A DNA stretch of 64,000 nucleotides from Salinivibrio kushneri (GCF_027286325.1 NZ_CP114588.1:2691317-2755316); one strand, 5' to 3'. Positions 27,227 to 37,764 are shown, counted from the first letter of the stretch. Notes: generated by a model from the letters alone, not told the origin. A program made the numbers and translations.

Positions 27227-28053
27227 AATTGCAATTGTCCATCAAATACATGTGTCGCTGGGCCTGTCATTGATAAGGGATGACCCGGCCCACGCCAGCG
27301 AATGCGGAGATCTCCACCGGGTAAACTCACCGTTACTTGCTCATCAAGCAGGCCTTGTATAATCCCGACCGCAACCGCGGCACACGCGCCACTGCCACAG
27401 GCTTGGGTTTCGCCGGCACCGCGCTCGTACACTCTAAGCTTAATCGCATTGCGGGAAAGGATCTGCATAAAGCCGGCATTGACCCGTTCAGGGAAGCGTT
27501 CGTGACTTTCAAGTAGCGGTCCCAAGGTGTCCACGTCGGCATGGTCAACATCCTCGACCACAGTCACTACATGCGGGTTGCCCATGCTCACGGCACCCAC
27601 AAACAAGGTCTGCTCCGCCACCCGCATCAAGTAGGTTTTCTCTTGTGAGTTGGCACGAAACGGAATTTTCCCCGGTGTGAATTCCGGCTCGCCCATGTTC
27701 ACGCGCACCTGATTGTCGTTTTCAATGTGCAGCAGCATTTTACCGGCTTGGGTGCTCACGCTGATCTGATGCTTATTGGTCAGCCCTTTCATTCGCACGA
27801 AGCGCGCAAAACAGCGCGCACCATTGCCACATTGAGAGACTTCCGATGCGTCAGGGTTAAAAATGCGATAGTGGAAATCCGTCTCGGGATCGTAAGGCGG
27901 TTCAACCACGAGTAACTGGTCAAACCCGACGCCACGCTGGCGATCAGCCAGACGCCGAATCAGATCCGGCGAAAAGAACGCGTTTTGCGTGACACAGTCA
28001 ACCACCATGAAGTCGTTGCCCAGTCCGTGCATTTTTGCAAACTGTACCTGCAT
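27223..28053 (-). CDS. dapF: Diaminopimelate epimerase
   Basis: A 276-residue PLP-independent racemase converting LL- to meso-diaminopimelate for lysine and peptidoglycan. The two catalytic cysteines are in [13 protein letters not shown] and [14 protein letters not shown]. The N terminus [15 protein letters not shown] is the family signature. It starts eight bases after lysA, so lysine synthesis genes are adjacent: lptM-lysA-dapF-DUF484-xerC-yigB on one strand. Confidence 0.97.
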   Translation of the reverse strand: MQVQFAKMHGLGNDFMVVDCVTQNAFFSPDLIRRLADRQRGVGFDQLLVVEPPYDPETDFHYRIFNPDASEVSQCGNGARCFARFVRMKGLTNKHQISVSTQAGKMLLHIENDNQVRVNMGEPEFTPGKIPFRANSQEKTYLMRVAEQTLFVGAVSMGNPHVVTVVEDVDHADVDTLGPLLESHERFPERVNAGFMQILSRNAIKLRVYERGAGETQACGSGACAAVAVGIIQGLLDEQVTVSLPGGDLRIRWRGPGHPLSMTGPATHVFDGQLQL

Positions 28054-28061
28054 GCCAATCC

Positions 28062-29315
28062 TTATTCTGGTAGGCGCTGTTCAAGCTGCCATAACGACGC
28101 CAAGCTCTCGCGCTCGCGCACAAGATGCGCTTGGTCACCATCGACCATCACCTCGGCCGGGCGGCAGCGTGAATTATAGTTTGACGCCATCACAAAGCCA
28201 TATGCGCCCGCCGAGCGCACCGCCAGCAAATCGCCCGCTTCTAGCACCAACGAGCGGTTTTTGCCCAAGTAATCACCGGTTTCGCACACTGGGCCTACTA
28301 AATCATAGGTTTGTGGCTCCCCTTGGCGCGGCACCACAGGGATGATTTCTTGATAGGCTTGATACAGTGACGGACGAATTAAATCGTTCATCCCCGCATC
28401 GATAATGGCAAAGTTTTTGTGCTCACTGTGCTTGAGGAATTCGACCTTGGTCAGCAACACTCCTGCATTGGCAGCAATCGCACGGCCTGGCTCAAAAATC
28501 AGCTCAAGATGACGATGATTGTCCAAACGCGCCATCAGGGCTTTAGCGTACTCAGAAGGCTGAGGCGGCTTCTCGTCACTGTAGGTGACCCCCAGTCCGC
28601 CACCGACATCGAGATGACGAATCGCAATGCCTTCATCGCCTAAGGTATCAATCAGCGCCAACAAACGGTCGGTAGATTCAATAAAAGGCGCGAGTTCGGT
28701 CAGCTGCGAGCCGATGTGACAATCAATGCCTTCCACATTCAAATGTGGCAAGCTGGCGGCATAGCGGAAGCTGCTCAATGCTTGGTCGAACGCAATACCA
28801 AACTTATTGTCTTTCAGCCCGGTTGAGATGTAGGGGTGGGTGTTGGCATCAACGTCTGGGTTAATGCGCAACGATATCGGCGCTTGCACACCTAACTCAC
28901 CCGCCACTTGGTTTAAGCGGTCGAGTTCAGAGTGTGATTCTACGTTAAAGCATTTGATACCTACTTCCAGTGCGCGACGCATCTCTGCGGCCGTTTTCCC
29001 TACGCCAGAAAACACCACTTTCGCGGGATCACCACCGGCGACGAGCACGCGCTCGAGTTCACCTTGAGAGACAATATCAAATCCTGATCCCAGGCGTGCT
29101 AGCACATTTAACACACCGATATTGGCGTTCGCTTTGACGGCGTAACACACCAAATGCGGGTGGTCGCCCACGGCATGATCAAACGCATGCCAATGGCGCT
29201 CAAAGGTGGCTCGCGAGTAAACGTACAAGGGTGTGCCGTGCTCATCGGCAAGCTGGGTCAAGGGCAGTGATTCGGCCCACAGCTGGCCGTCGTCCTGATA
29301 GTTGAAATAGTCCAA
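28062..29315 (-). CDS. lysA: Diaminopimelate decarboxylase
   Basis: A 417-residue fold-type III PLP enzyme making lysine from meso-diaminopimelate. The PLP lysine is in [14 protein letters not shown]. The glycine-rich phosphate site is [24 protein letters not shown] follows, and [11 protein letters not shown] holds the substrate-site cysteine from the partner subunit. It begins 24 bases after lptM and directly precedes dapF. Confidence 0.97.
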   Translation of the reverse strand: MDYFNYQDDGQLWAESLPLTQLADEHGTPLYVYSRATFERHWHAFDHAVGDHPHLVCYAVKANANIGVLNVLARLGSGFDIVSQGELERVLVAGGDPAKVVFSGVGKTAAEMRRALEVGIKCFNVESHSELDRLNQVAGELGVQAPISLRINPDVDANTHPYISTGLKDNKFGIAFDQALSSFRYAASLPHLNVEGIDCHIGSQLTELAPFIESTDRLLALIDTLGDEGIAIRHLDVGGGLGVTYSDEKPPQPSEYAKALMARLDNHRHLELIFEPGRAIAANAGVLLTKVEFLKHSEHKNFAIIDAGMNDLIRPSLYQAYQEIIPVVPRQGEPQTYDLVGPVCETGDYLGKNRSLVLEAGDLLAVRSAGAYGFVMASNYNSRCRPAEVMVDGDQAHLVRERESLASLWQLEQRLPE

Positions 29316-29339
29316 GGTGCTCTTCCCTGTTGTGGTTGA

Positions 29340-29450
29340 TTATTGATTTTGCGTCGGTTGTTCGTCCGGATAGTACAGGGGCCCTTGTTGGCCACAGCCG
29401 GTCAGTGTCATGATGCCAGTGAACATCAGTAAAATGACGAGTTTTCGCAT
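29340..29450 (-). CDS. lptM: Small lipoprotein LptM (YifL)
   Basis: A 36-residue lipoprotein. The signal peptide MRKLVILLMFTGIMTLTG ends at the lipobox LTGC (Cys19), followed by the conserved GQQGPLYYP. The E. coli protein LptM (YifL) helps the LptD-LptE LPS translocon mature its disulfides. The position just upstream of lysA-dapF is conserved. The ribosome-binding site is weak. Confidence 0.88.
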   Translation of the reverse strand: MRKLVILLMFTGIMTLTGCGQQGPLYYPDEQPTQNQ

Positions 29451-29527
29451 AGTGAATGCCAGTGATTATCGAGTCAATGCCCTCTATAATCGCATCACAA
29501 CCATGAAAAGCAATAGGATGTAACGGG

Positions 29528-29839
29528 ATGAACACAACGGAATATCATCAGTTGGTCGATTTACAAATGCAGGCCATTGAAGAAGGTATCGATGACTCAG
29601 GCGCCGACATCGATTATGAGAGCGTTGGCAACGTGATGACGCTGGAATTTGATGATGGCAGCCAAATCATCATTAACCGCCAAGAGCCGATGCAAGAAAT
29701 ATGGGTGGCGTCAAAAAGTGGTGGATTCCACTTTGGCCTTAAAGACGGTAAATGGACTTGCAGCAAAACAGGCCTGGTGTTGATGGATTTAGTGCAACAA
29801 GAGTGCAGCAAACACGCGGGTGAGCCTGTTTCTTGGTAA
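29528..29839 (+). CDS. cyaY: Frataxin homologue CyaY
   Basis: A 103-residue iron-binding protein that modulates iron-sulfur cluster assembly through IscS. The acidic first helix (EEGIDDSGADIDYE) is the iron-binding ridge, followed by the beta sheet NVMTLEFDDGSQIIINRQEPMQEIWVASKSGGFHF, which includes the frataxin signature. Length matches the E. coli protein. It is divergent from lptM-lysA and convergent with cyaA. Confidence 0.95.
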   Translation: MNTTEYHQLVDLQMQAIEEGIDDSGADIDYESVGNVMTLEFDDGSQIIINRQEPMQEIWVASKSGGFHFGLKDGKWTCSKTGLVLMDLVQQECSKHAGEPVSW

Positions 29840-29860
29840 GCAATTACAGGGAAAGCACAC

Positions 29861-29893
29861 ATGGGATCCCGAGCATCGGGATCTCATGTTTAT
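29861..29893. terminator. Hairpin between cyaY and cyaA
   Basis: Inverted repeat GGGATCCCGA / TCGGGATCTC with a three-base loop, extended by flanking CAT / ATG, and followed by TTTATTT on the plus strand. It probably ends cyaY; it lies against the cyaA stop. Confidence 0.65.
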
Positions 29894-32475
29894 TTAAATG
29901 AAGCGACTTGTCCGGCAAACCCACCCTGAGACGGTGGCCGTGGCGGCTGCATCTGGCCATCACACTTAAAGGGCAGCGCATGTGTGTCGCCACCATCATC
30001 GGTAACGATTTGATAAAACTGTGGCAAGTTAAAGTTGATAAAGTTAGCACTGTAACTATAGCGGTCGTGTGAGGAGGTATAGAAGCGGTTCACGCCCTGT
30101 ACCATCTCGGTTTTATCACCGCTACACTGGCGATACACTTCCACCCGGTTGTTCTCATCAAGAATGTACAGGTTGTAGCCGTTGGTACAATCTTCAAAGA
30201 AAAACTGTACTAAGCCCTCGCTGGCATACGCATCCACGACTTCCGGCGGATGCACATCCTGCGGATTATCCACCACCATCACTGGCGTGCCGTTTACCTT
30301 GTTGGTGGAAATACAGCGATAAAAATCGACTGAGTTTTCTAACCGCTGTACTGATACGCCACGACGTTCGAAAAACAAACCATGGGTTTGCTTGCCAATT
30401 CGCAACGCCTTAAAGCGGCGGCGTTTTTCTTTCTCAACCGGTTTAAGACGTAGCTCAATACATTCTGCGACCAATTGGTAAACCAGGTTACGAATTAAAC
30501 CACGCATTTTGCTGGAATAGCAGAATACATCCACTGACTCAGGCGGCACCGCATCTTGGTGCATTTTACCCAACATGGTTTTTAGCGCTTCCAAAATGGC
30601 ATCGTCGCCGCGGTAATTGAGTGTGCGCACTTCGTTCCATGAGTTGCGGTAAACGAGGTCAACACTCCCCACCAAGCAGGTTTGTTCAGGGCCATAACTG
30701 AATATGTCGCTATTTTTAAAATCAAAGCGCATCGACGGCTTTTTGTACGCTGATGTTGGATCGTGCTCCAAGTTGACAAACAAAGCGAGCTGACGGATTT
30801 CGCATGGGCTCGACAACGCATCCAGCGTTGGACGTGGAGGATTGAGCGAGAAGGTATTACGAATATCACTGACCAGCTGATACAGGGTATCAATATCAAC
30901 GTCGGCATCGCGCACCACGGTATCCAAGCGGGTTGACTCAGTCAGCAGCCCATTAAAAAACGCCCAGGCGACCAGTTTGGATAAGTAACTGTTATGCTCC
31001 AGTGGGGCGCGACCGATGATGTCCGCTGGTGCTAGTGAATGCTTATACAAATACCATCCCGGCGCATTGGTACGCCCTTCTGGCACTTGAATAAAGGTGA
31101 GATCCGGCTCGTGGAGATCCGGTGAAATCTGTGGATTCAACAGAGTGACCTTACCCGGCAATTCCTCGAACGCCGCGTACAGTTTTCGGGCCAGAATACT
31201 GATGTCTTGTGGACTGATCGCCGAGGTGATGTCATTGCGACGGGCAAAGCGGATCAGGTTACGATAGCTTTGCATCAAGGCATCAAGCAACTCATTGTGC
31301 GCGTACTGCACTTCCTCGACTTTCCAATGGCGACGGTTGTCGAGGTAAGCCAATGCTTGTTCATCCCAGCCCCATTCACGCGCCAACAGGCGCAACACTT
31401 CGCGGCGCCAGGCGACCGAGCCAGTCGCAGGGGACTGCGTTAATTTCTCATGGGTTTTAAGATAAAAACAACGACGAACCAAATCTAAGCGGCGGGTGTC
31501 ACCAATTGACTCCAAATAGCGGGTGACTTTTTCCAGCATCAGATAATAGGCGTCAGATTGATACACATCGACCCAACCGGCGTAAAAACGGCGTTTACCA
31601 TCGACGCTGAGCAGCTGGGTGCCAGGATACTGCCACGAGTAAGCTTCAAGCAAAATCGCTTTGAGTACCGACTTATACGGTGAATCTATGCTTTTATACA
31701 GCTGCCACAAACTCGAGCCAAAGTACTCTTCGGCCGGGATGGTCGGCAAGCCGCCAAAATCAACCCAATCACGACGGTCAAGGCCATGTTCGGCCACCAA
31801 CGTATCAACATATTCCTCGTAGCAGCCTTCCATTTCTGGCGGCACCATGTACCACAACAGTTTTTGTCCAGCGAGTCGCATCGAAGAGCGGTAGAACTCA
31901 TCAAGCAGTAGGAAGTGCTGACTGGTACCACAGTTATCACTGGTCATTGCTTGGCTGAGATGGTGACGAAAACGTCCCTCACAGACCACAAAAAAGTTGG
32001 CTTCGATCCCTTGGTTTAAGGCCCACTCAGAGATTGCCATGCACTTGGCATCGAGCTTATCGCGCTGCGCCGCTGTCACTGACGCATCGATACAGACCCA
32101 AATATCTAGATCACTGGTAAGGCTTTGCCCCATCGAGCCGGTACTGCCCATGGTATACATGCCTTTGATCGGATGGCGCTCACGGCCTTCCACGCAGGCA
32201 GTTAAAGAGGAGAAGCGGGTGTTCGAGTGGATCAGGCAATCAGAGACAAACTCACGTTGTGTCTCATCGAGCTCGTAGTCAGCAATGCCGAAAGGCACGC
32301 TGTCGCCACAAAACCCGGGCAATGCGGGGTGATTAAGATGTAAAAGCACTGGCAGCACATCAAAGATGGCTTGAGCTTGACGGCTCATCGCGGACCGCGC
32401 GCGATCCATTCTCACGCGGTTAAACGCTTCTATGCGCTCAGTTTGCTGTTCTACGTATGTTTGCAAGGCAATCAT
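29890..32475 (-). CDS. cyaA: Class I adenylate cyclase
   Basis: An 861-residue enterobacterial-type adenylate cyclase. The catalytic N-terminal half holds the nucleotidyltransferase motif GSTGSMGQSLTSDLDIWVC with the metal-binding aspartates. The C-terminal half is the regulatory part, which in E. coli responds to the glucose PTS. It makes cAMP, the CRP ligand. It is divergent from hemC as in E. coli, with a candidate CRP site in the shared promoter region. Confidence 0.97.
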   Translation of the reverse strand: MIALQTYVEQQTERIEAFNRVRMDRARSAMSRQAQAIFDVLPVLLHLNHPALPGFCGDSVPFGIADYELDETQREFVSDCLIHSNTRFSSLTACVEGRERHPIKGMYTMGSTGSMGQSLTSDLDIWVCIDASVTAAQRDKLDAKCMAISEWALNQGIEANFFVVCEGRFRHHLSQAMTSDNCGTSQHFLLLDEFYRSSMRLAGQKLLWYMVPPEMEGCYEEYVDTLVAEHGLDRRDWVDFGGLPTIPAEEYFGSSLWQLYKSIDSPYKSVLKAILLEAYSWQYPGTQLLSVDGKRRFYAGWVDVYQSDAYYLMLEKVTRYLESIGDTRRLDLVRRCFYLKTHEKLTQSPATGSVAWRREVLRLLAREWGWDEQALAYLDNRRHWKVEEVQYAHNELLDALMQSYRNLIRFARRNDITSAISPQDISILARKLYAAFEELPGKVTLLNPQISPDLHEPDLTFIQVPEGRTNAPGWYLYKHSLAPADIIGRAPLEHNSYLSKLVAWAFFNGLLTESTRLDTVVRDADVDIDTLYQLVSDIRNTFSLNPPRPTLDALSSPCEIRQLALFVNLEHDPTSAYKKPSMRFDFKNSDIFSYGPEQTCLVGSVDLVYRNSWNEVRTLNYRGDDAILEALKTMLGKMHQDAVPPESVDVFCYSSKMRGLIRNLVYQLVAECIELRLKPVEKEKRRRFKALRIGKQTHGLFFERRGVSVQRLENSVDFYRCISTNKVNGTPVMVVDNPQDVHPPEVVDAYASEGLVQFFFEDCTNGYNLYILDENNRVEVYRQCSGDKTEMVQGVNRFYTSSHDRYSYSANFINFNLPQFYQIVTDDGGDTHALPFKCDGQMQPPRPPSQGGFAGQVASFK

Positions 32476-32864
32476 CCAGATTCGTTGACATCCCGGTCAA
32501 CAGGTCGACGTTACTGTCTTCACCGTATCCGCCCAATTGCAGATAACAAAACGTGATCAATGTAACACTCTCGACAACTCGGGTAAAGCCAATAACCCCG
32601 ATGCCTGTGTGGTGGTATCAAAGTCGCACTATAGGTGCTTTTTGAGACCAATATCAACTTTTTCGCTCTACTACCTTAGTCGTATGTCAGCCATATTGCC
32701 GCGTTCAGATCTCATTATTTGCGCAAATATTACGCTATCGATCACATTTTTTCACCTATATGACCATAACGCCGTCATAAATCACCAAACCATATGGCAG
32801 AGATTACGAGTCGCCCAGCGCCAATGTTACGATGGGCGCTATGAACCAAGAAGGAAAACAAACC
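32476..32864. other. cyaA-hemC divergent promoter region
   Basis: No gene is supported in these 390 bases. Besides the CRP candidate it holds A+T-rich stretches that probably include both promoters. A 129-codon open frame here runs out of frame into hemC and has no family resemblance. Confidence 0.5.
32552..32567. promoter_or_regulatory. Candidate CRP site between cyaA and hemC
   Basis: CGTGATCAATGTAACA matches TGTGA-N6-TCACA at 8 of 10 core positions. It lies 77 bases before the cyaA start. In E. coli, CRP represses cyaA, so this could be negative feedback. Confidence 0.5.
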
Positions 32865-33800
32865 ATGTACTCAACGCCTGTACGCATTGCCACGCGCAAA
32901 AGCCCTTTGGCTCTCTGGCAAGCTGAATTTGTTAAAGACGCATTAGAGCGCGCTCACCCGGGGCTAACGGTTGAACTGGTGCCGATGGTCACGAAAGGTG
33001 ACGTTATTCTGGACACGCCTTTGGCGAAAATCGGTGGTAAAGGCTTGTTTATAAAAGAACTTGAACAAGCGATGCTCGACGGCCGCGCAGACATTGCCGT
33101 GCACTCAATGAAAGATGTCCCGGTTGAATTCCCCGAAGGGTTAGGGCTGGTCACCATCTGTGAACGCGGCGACCCACGAGATGCGTTTGTCTCAAACCAT
33201 TACCAAAGCATTGACGATTTACCTAAAGGGGCCGTCGTCGGCACATCCAGCCTGCGTCGTGAATGCCAGTTACGCGAGCGCCGGCCTGATTTGGTCATTA
33301 ACACATTACGGGGCAATGTCGGCACGCGCCTTGGCAAACTCGACGACGGTCAGTACGACGCCATTGTCCTCGCTGCCGCCGGCTTAAAACGATTAGGCTT
33401 GAATGAGCGGATCCGTAGCGAAATCCCTCCAGAAGTCATTCTACCCGCAGTCGGACAAGGTGCCGTGGGGATTGAGTGCCGATTGGATGATGAGCGCATT
33501 CGCACCTTGCTCGCGCCTCTGTCTGATGCCAGCACCACCGAACGCGTATTGTGTGAACGCGCAATGAATAACCGTCTCGAAGGCGGCTGTCAGGTGCCCA
33601 TCGGCAGCTATTCAGAAATTCAAGGCGATAAAATCTGGCTACGTGCGTTAGTCGGCGAACCCGACGGTTCGACCATTTTGCGCGCCGAAGTCACGGGCCC
33701 GCTTGAAAAAGGCGAACAGCTCGGCACCGATCTCGCAGAGCAACTTCTCGCCCAAGGCGCGCGGCAAATTCTGGATAAACTTTACCAAGACGACGCATGA
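32865..33800 (+). CDS. hemC: Hydroxymethylbilane synthase (porphobilinogen deaminase)
   Basis: A 311-residue enzyme joining four porphobilinogens into hydroxymethylbilane. The N-terminal [18 protein letters not shown] is the family start, [12 protein letters not shown] follows, and the dipyrromethane cofactor cysteine is in [12 protein letters not shown]. The start at 32865 is chosen because AAGAAGGA precedes it; an ATG 33 bases upstream has no ribosome-binding site. First gene of hemCDXY; its stop overlaps the hemD start (ATGA). Confidence 0.97.
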   Translation: MYSTPVRIATRKSPLALWQAEFVKDALERAHPGLTVELVPMVTKGDVILDTPLAKIGGKGLFIKELEQAMLDGRADIAVHSMKDVPVEFPEGLGLVTICERGDPRDAFVSNHYQSIDDLPKGAVVGTSSLRRECQLRERRPDLVINTLRGNVGTRLGKLDDGQYDAIVLAAAGLKRLGLNERIRSEIPPEVILPAVGQGAVGIECRLDDERIRTLLAPLSDASTTERVLCERAMNNRLEGGCQVPIGSYSEIQGDKIWLRALVGEPDGSTILRAEVTGPLEKGEQLGTDLAEQLLAQGARQILDKLYQDDA

Positions 33801-34561
33801 CCATTGTTGTTGTTCGTCCCGAACCAGACTGCAGTCAGTTAGTCGATCAGCTGGCACAGCAAGGGCTGTCCGCGATCCCCTGTCCACTGTTAAGTTTTGC
33901 GCCGGGGCGAGACTTGACCACCCTCGCGACTTTGCTCCCCTCCCTGCCCACCGGCAGTGTCGTGGTCGCCGTGAGCCCACGGGCCGTCGCATTCGCCCAT
34001 CACGCCTTACAGCAAAAAGGCGTGTCATGGCCAAACAATATCGGCTATGTCGCGGTGGGGCAGCGTACGGCGAGCGAGTGGCGCGCGGTGTCAAAGCAGT
34101 CAGTACAGTTTCCGCACCGTGAAGACAGCGAGGGCATGCTCTCGCTCTCTCTTTTCTCTAACGTGACCGACGCGCAAGTAGTGATCCTGCGCGGAGAAAG
34201 CGGACGCGATATGATGGGGCAAACGTTGCAGGCGCGAGGCGCACAAGTTCACTATTGCGAGACCTATCGGCGACAATGGGCCATTGAGCCTTTAGTATCG
34301 CAAGTAGTAAGCTGGCCTAAATACACGATAACGACAGTCGTGGTCACCAGTGGCCAACAATTAGCCTACTTTGATCAACTTATCACACTGAGCGAACAGC
34401 ACTGGCTGCGCCAATGCCGTATACTGGTGCCCAGTAAAAGGATTCAAGATCAAGCCACTGCGCTGGGTTTTGACACGATTACGACCGTTGACAGCGTGGC
34501 CAATGATGCACTGGTCAACACGCTGCTCAGGTTAAGTAAAACGGGACTTTCGGATGACTGA
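33797..34561 (+). CDS. hemD: Uroporphyrinogen-III synthase
   Basis: A 254-residue enzyme that closes and inverts ring D of hydroxymethylbilane. Sequence conservation is low, as usual in this family. The N-terminal [19 protein letters not shown] and the [21 protein letters not shown] segment fit HemD. The operon position between hemC and hemX is decisive. Overlaps: four bases with hemC, eight with hemX. Confidence 0.93.
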   Translation: MTIVVVRPEPDCSQLVDQLAQQGLSAIPCPLLSFAPGRDLTTLATLLPSLPTGSVVVAVSPRAVAFAHHALQQKGVSWPNNIGYVAVGQRTASEWRAVSKQSVQFPHREDSEGMLSLSLFSNVTDAQVVILRGESGRDMMGQTLQARGAQVHYCETYRRQWAIEPLVSQVVSWPKYTITTVVVTSGQQLAYFDQLITLSEQHWLRQCRILVPSKRIQDQATALGFDTITTVDSVANDALVNTLLRLSKTGLSDD

Positions 34562-35684
34562 CAACAAAAATACCGACACCAAACAACGCCAGGCCAACAC
34601 GCCATCTTCACCCAAGGCCCATGCCACAGATGCGCCAGCGCCTGAAAAAGCCAGCAAAACCTCATCGGGGGGACGTGGTGGCATACTACTTGGCGCTATC
34701 GCCATCGCCTTGGCCCTCGGCTCCAGTGGCTGGGTGTTTTACCATGGTCACCAGCAAGCGACCGTGCTACAAAACACCGTCGCCGCGCAACAATCGCACA
34801 TTTCACGCCTTGAGCAAGACCTTAACCAACAACAACAAGCCGCAGAAAAAGCGCGTGAACAACTGAAAGACACCACCCAAACACGCTTGAACCAACAAGA
34901 CAGTAGTCTCGCCAGCTTGCAAAAAGCCGTGGCGGAAGTGAAAGGTCGACGCCCTAACGACTGGTTATTGGCTGAAGCCGATTACCTGATCCGGATGGCA
35001 GGACGTAAAATTTGGCTTGAACACGATGCCCAAAGCGCTACCGCCCTGATGGAAGCAGCCGACCATCGCATTGCTCAGCTTAACGATCCGTCCTTAATGC
35101 CTATTCGTCAGGCAATGGCTGACGATATCACCGCATTAAAAGCCGTGAAGCGCGTCGATAGAGATGGGATTGTCTTGCGCTTAACCAGCATGCAGCAACG
35201 GGTTGAAAATCTCCCGCTTGCCAGCGCCGTGATCCCAGAAGCTGAAGAAGTGGAAAAACCCGTGGTGTCCGAGTCCGTCAATGACTGGAAGCATAACCTC
35301 ACCACGTCGGTTACCGACTTTGTCGACAACTTTATTACTTACCGAAAACGCGACGGTAACGTAGTACCGCTGTTATCACCCACCCAAAGTTATTACCTAC
35401 AAGAAAACCTCAAGAACAAACTCGATCAAGCGATGCGTGCGGTCTATCAAGGAAACGATGCCTTGTATCATGAGGCGCTAGGCATGGCCAAAGACTGGGC
35501 ACTGCGTTTTTATAATCAAGACGCCAATGCCACACGCCGCTTTGTTGAGCAACTTGACGATTTAAACCAACAAGCCATCGGCGTCGATATGCCGCAAAAG
35601 CTAAAAAGCCAATCGCTGGTCAGTGATGAAATCGACACCCGACTGCGCCGAGACATTGCACCGCTGACAGGAGGCCAATCATGA
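34554..35684 (+). CDS. hemX: HemX family membrane protein
   Basis: A 376-residue protein. A polar Lys/Ala/Pro-rich N terminus is followed by one transmembrane segment (about 45-63, LLGAIAIALALGSSGWVFY). Then come a coiled coil rich in Gln (about 70-125) and a conserved region with WLLAEADYLIRMAGRKIWLEHD. It is often labelled uroporphyrinogen-III C-methyltransferase but lacks the SAM methyltransferase fold; its role with HemY is unclear. It is coupled on both sides by overlaps. Confidence 0.9.
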   Translation: MTDNKNTDTKQRQANTPSSPKAHATDAPAPEKASKTSSGGRGGILLGAIAIALALGSSGWVFYHGHQQATVLQNTVAAQQSHISRLEQDLNQQQQAAEKAREQLKDTTQTRLNQQDSSLASLQKAVAEVKGRRPNDWLLAEADYLIRMAGRKIWLEHDAQSATALMEAADHRIAQLNDPSLMPIRQAMADDITALKAVKRVDRDGIVLRLTSMQQRVENLPLASAVIPEAEEVEKPVVSESVNDWKHNLTTSVTDFVDNFITYRKRDGNVVPLLSPTQSYYLQENLKNKLDQAMRAVYQGNDALYHEALGMAKDWALRFYNQDANATRRFVEQLDDLNQQAIGVDMPQKLKSQSLVSDEIDTRLRRDIAPLTGGQS

Positions 35685-36895
35685 TCAGATTGCTGTTACT
35701 TGTCCTCGTGTTGGCGGCCGGGTTAGTCGTGGGCCCGCAACTGGCCGGGCAACAAGGTTATGTACTGATCTCCGCTGCCGAGCAGACACTGGAGATGAGT
35801 GTCACTACCTTGCTAGTGCTGATTGGCATTTTAATTGCCGCCCTCTGGGTGCTTGAATGGTTACTGAGAAAGCTGCTATCCATTAGTAGCACCGCAACAG
35901 GCTGGCTCTCTGGGCGCAAACAACGTAAAGCGCGCCAACAAACCCAAACCGGCTTAATGAAGTTACGTGAAGGGGAGTGGAAAAAAGCCGAAAAGCTTCT
36001 CGCCAAAGCGCGCGCGCACAGTGATGCACCGATGCACAACCTATTGGCGGCCGCTGAGGCGGCACAACAACGACAAAACCTGCAGGCTCGCGACCAATAC
36101 CTGCAGCAAGCCGCTGATCTGAATGCCAATAGCTTGGCCCTTGCCCTGACCCGTGCCCAACTCCATAGCCAAAGCGGTCAGCACGAAGAAGCCCTCGCCT
36201 CCTTGCGTGCGATTAAACGCCAGCACCCGCGTAACCCGGTGATGTTGTCGCTACTTAAAGAAACCTATATCCAACTGGAAGATTGGTCAGCGCTTCTTAA
36301 CCTGCTACCCACGTTGAAAAAGACCCAGTTACTCGATAGCGACCAGTTTAATGCCCTGCACGAGCGTGCCGAGCTGGGCGTGATGGCGCATGTTGCCAGC
36401 CAACAAGGAACAGAGGGGCTGCTAGCGCATTGGAACCAATTACCAAAAGCCAAACGCAACCAGCCTTCGTTATTAGCTGGGTTAGTCAAGCATCTGGCAG
36501 CACGTAATGCAGACTCAGAAGCCTATATTCTGCTGCGTGAGGCATTGAAAAAGCGCACTGACGATCGCTTGATTGCGCTGATCCCAACCCTGAACCTGCC
36601 TGATAGCTACCCTGCTGTGGTGATGCTGGAAGAGTTGCTCACGCAAGATAATCGTAACCCAGTGCTTCACAGCGCATTGGGGCAGTTACTGATGCAAGCC
36701 GGAAAGTGGCAAGACGCGCGTAGTCACTTTGAAAAAGCACTGGAGTACCGTGCCGACGTCACCGACTATGCGTATTTGGCGGATGTGTTGGATAAGCTTG
36801 ATCAAGGTAAAGCGGCCAGTGATGTCTCACGTACTGCACTGAAGTTAGCACTCCCCGAGCAGCCTTCCGCCGCATCACTGTCAAGCGGCAAATAG
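35681..36895 (+). CDS. hemY: HemY, TPR-containing heme biosynthesis-associated protein
   Basis: A 404-residue inner-membrane protein. Two N-terminal hydrophobic segments (about 3-20 and 42-63) anchor a cytosolic domain made of TPR-like helices, for example LMKLREGEWKKAEKLLAKARAH and QLLMQAGKWQDARSHFEKALEY. This is the proteobacterial HemY and is unrelated to the Bacillus protoporphyrinogen oxidase of the same name. Last gene of hemCDXY. Confidence 0.92.
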   Translation: MIRLLLLVLVLAAGLVVGPQLAGQQGYVLISAAEQTLEMSVTTLLVLIGILIAALWVLEWLLRKLLSISSTATGWLSGRKQRKARQQTQTGLMKLREGEWKKAEKLLAKARAHSDAPMHNLLAAAEAAQQRQNLQARDQYLQQAADLNANSLALALTRAQLHSQSGQHEEALASLRAIKRQHPRNPVMLSLLKETYIQLEDWSALLNLLPTLKKTQLLDSDQFNALHERAELGVMAHVASQQGTEGLLAHWNQLPKAKRNQPSLLAGLVKHLAARNADSEAYILLREALKKRTDDRLIALIPTLNLPDSYPAVVMLEELLTQDNRNPVLHSALGQLLMQAGKWQDARSHFEKALEYRADVTDYAYLADVLDKLDQGKAASDVSRTALKLALPEQPSAASLSSGK

Positions 36896-36927
36896 CGGCC
36901 CGCTGGCAGCGCGAAACAGCCAAGAAA

Positions 36928-36950
36928 AACGCCCCGCATGGCGGGGCGTT
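36928..36950. terminator. Bidirectional terminator between hemY and the SPOR-like gene
   Basis: Perfect stem AACGCCCCGC / GCGGGGCGTT with a three-base loop. The T-run is best on the minus strand, so it is the main terminator for the minus-strand gene and a weaker one for hemCDXY. Confidence 0.8.
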
Positions 36951-36966
36951 ATGTTTTCCGTTCCTC

Positions 36967-37764
36967 TTACCGCTTTTTACACAGCACATTAAGCGCCGCA
37001 TCGGCGTTACGTGTCACCACTTTACCACTTCGAGCATCTACCCCCTTGGCGCCTTGCACCCAGTACGGTAAGCGCATGGGGAGCTGGTCAGTCGCTTTTG
37101 CCACTTGCACTAACTCCTGCTGGGAGGCCAACACCATCCCTTCACGTTGACATCGGGGCGCCGCCTGCGCATAAGGGACACGCAACCAACTCATGGATTT
37201 TTCGGTATATTGCTTATCGCCAGCTTCTGGCTCTGGTAAACCAAAATGGCTCAAGGTGATCGCTGTCTCCATCGACGTCGGCTTCTCGCCATTGTGCGAA
37301 GGCGATGTCGTTTGTGATAGCGGTGGTAAGCGGATCACGGCCGGTTGCGACAAAGGCTGACGGGTTTGTCTTAACACCGCCTGCTTGGTGGGACCAAATT
37401 GACGAACCCGCTTTAGCACCAACAGGGCCACGTCCAAGTTAGGGTAAGGACCAATCAAGCAGCGCCCTCGACCTTCTCGCACCTGTACTTGAAACGGTAA
37501 GTCCGGCAAGCCTTGGCGCAGAGACTGATAAAATTGACGCGGCGGCACACCTTGCGTAGCGCCGCATTGCACCCAGAACGCTGCACTTTTGGGATCAGGA
37601 GCTTGGTTGCCCCACAGACCTTGTCCGATATCACATGTCTCGCCAATGATTGGCCAGCCTTGCTGGCGGTCAACTATGGCGCAAGGGCTCTGTTCTGCGC
37701 GCACTGGCGCACTGATTGCCCACATTGCTACCACACTGACAGCCAAACCTCGCCACCGCCCCAT
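36967..37764 (-). CDS. Secreted or envelope protein of unknown function, possibly SPOR-like
   Basis: A 265-residue protein with a signal peptide (MGRWRGLAVSVVAMWAISAPVRA). The mature part has cysteines at CAIVD, ETCDIG, VQCGATQG and GRCLIGPYPN. The stretch from FWVQCGATQG to RCLIGPYPNLDVALLVLKRVRQFG resembles an SPOR peptidoglycan-binding fold. A Pro/Ser/Thr-rich linker follows, then a C-terminal part with two further cysteines. If SPOR-like, it would bind denuded glycan at division sites; this is inference. Single gene, convergent with hemY. Confidence 0.6.
   Translation of the reverse strand: MGRWRGLAVSVVAMWAISAPVRAEQSPCAIVDRQQGWPIIGETCDIGQGLWGNQAPDPKSAAFWVQCGATQGVPPRQFYQSLRQGLPDLPFQVQVREGRGRCLIGPYPNLDVALLVLKRVRQFGPTKQAVLRQTRQPLSQPAVIRLPPLSQTTSPSHNGEKPTSMETAITLSHFGLPEPEAGDKQYTEKSMSWLRVPYAQAAPRCQREGMVLASQQELVQVAKATDQLPMRLPYWVQGAKGVDARSGKVVTRNADAALNVLCKKR

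Noticed and set aside
32537..32926. 129-codon plus-strand ORF upstream of hemC
   Set aside because: No ribosome-binding site, unlikely composition, and overlap with the hemC start in another frame.
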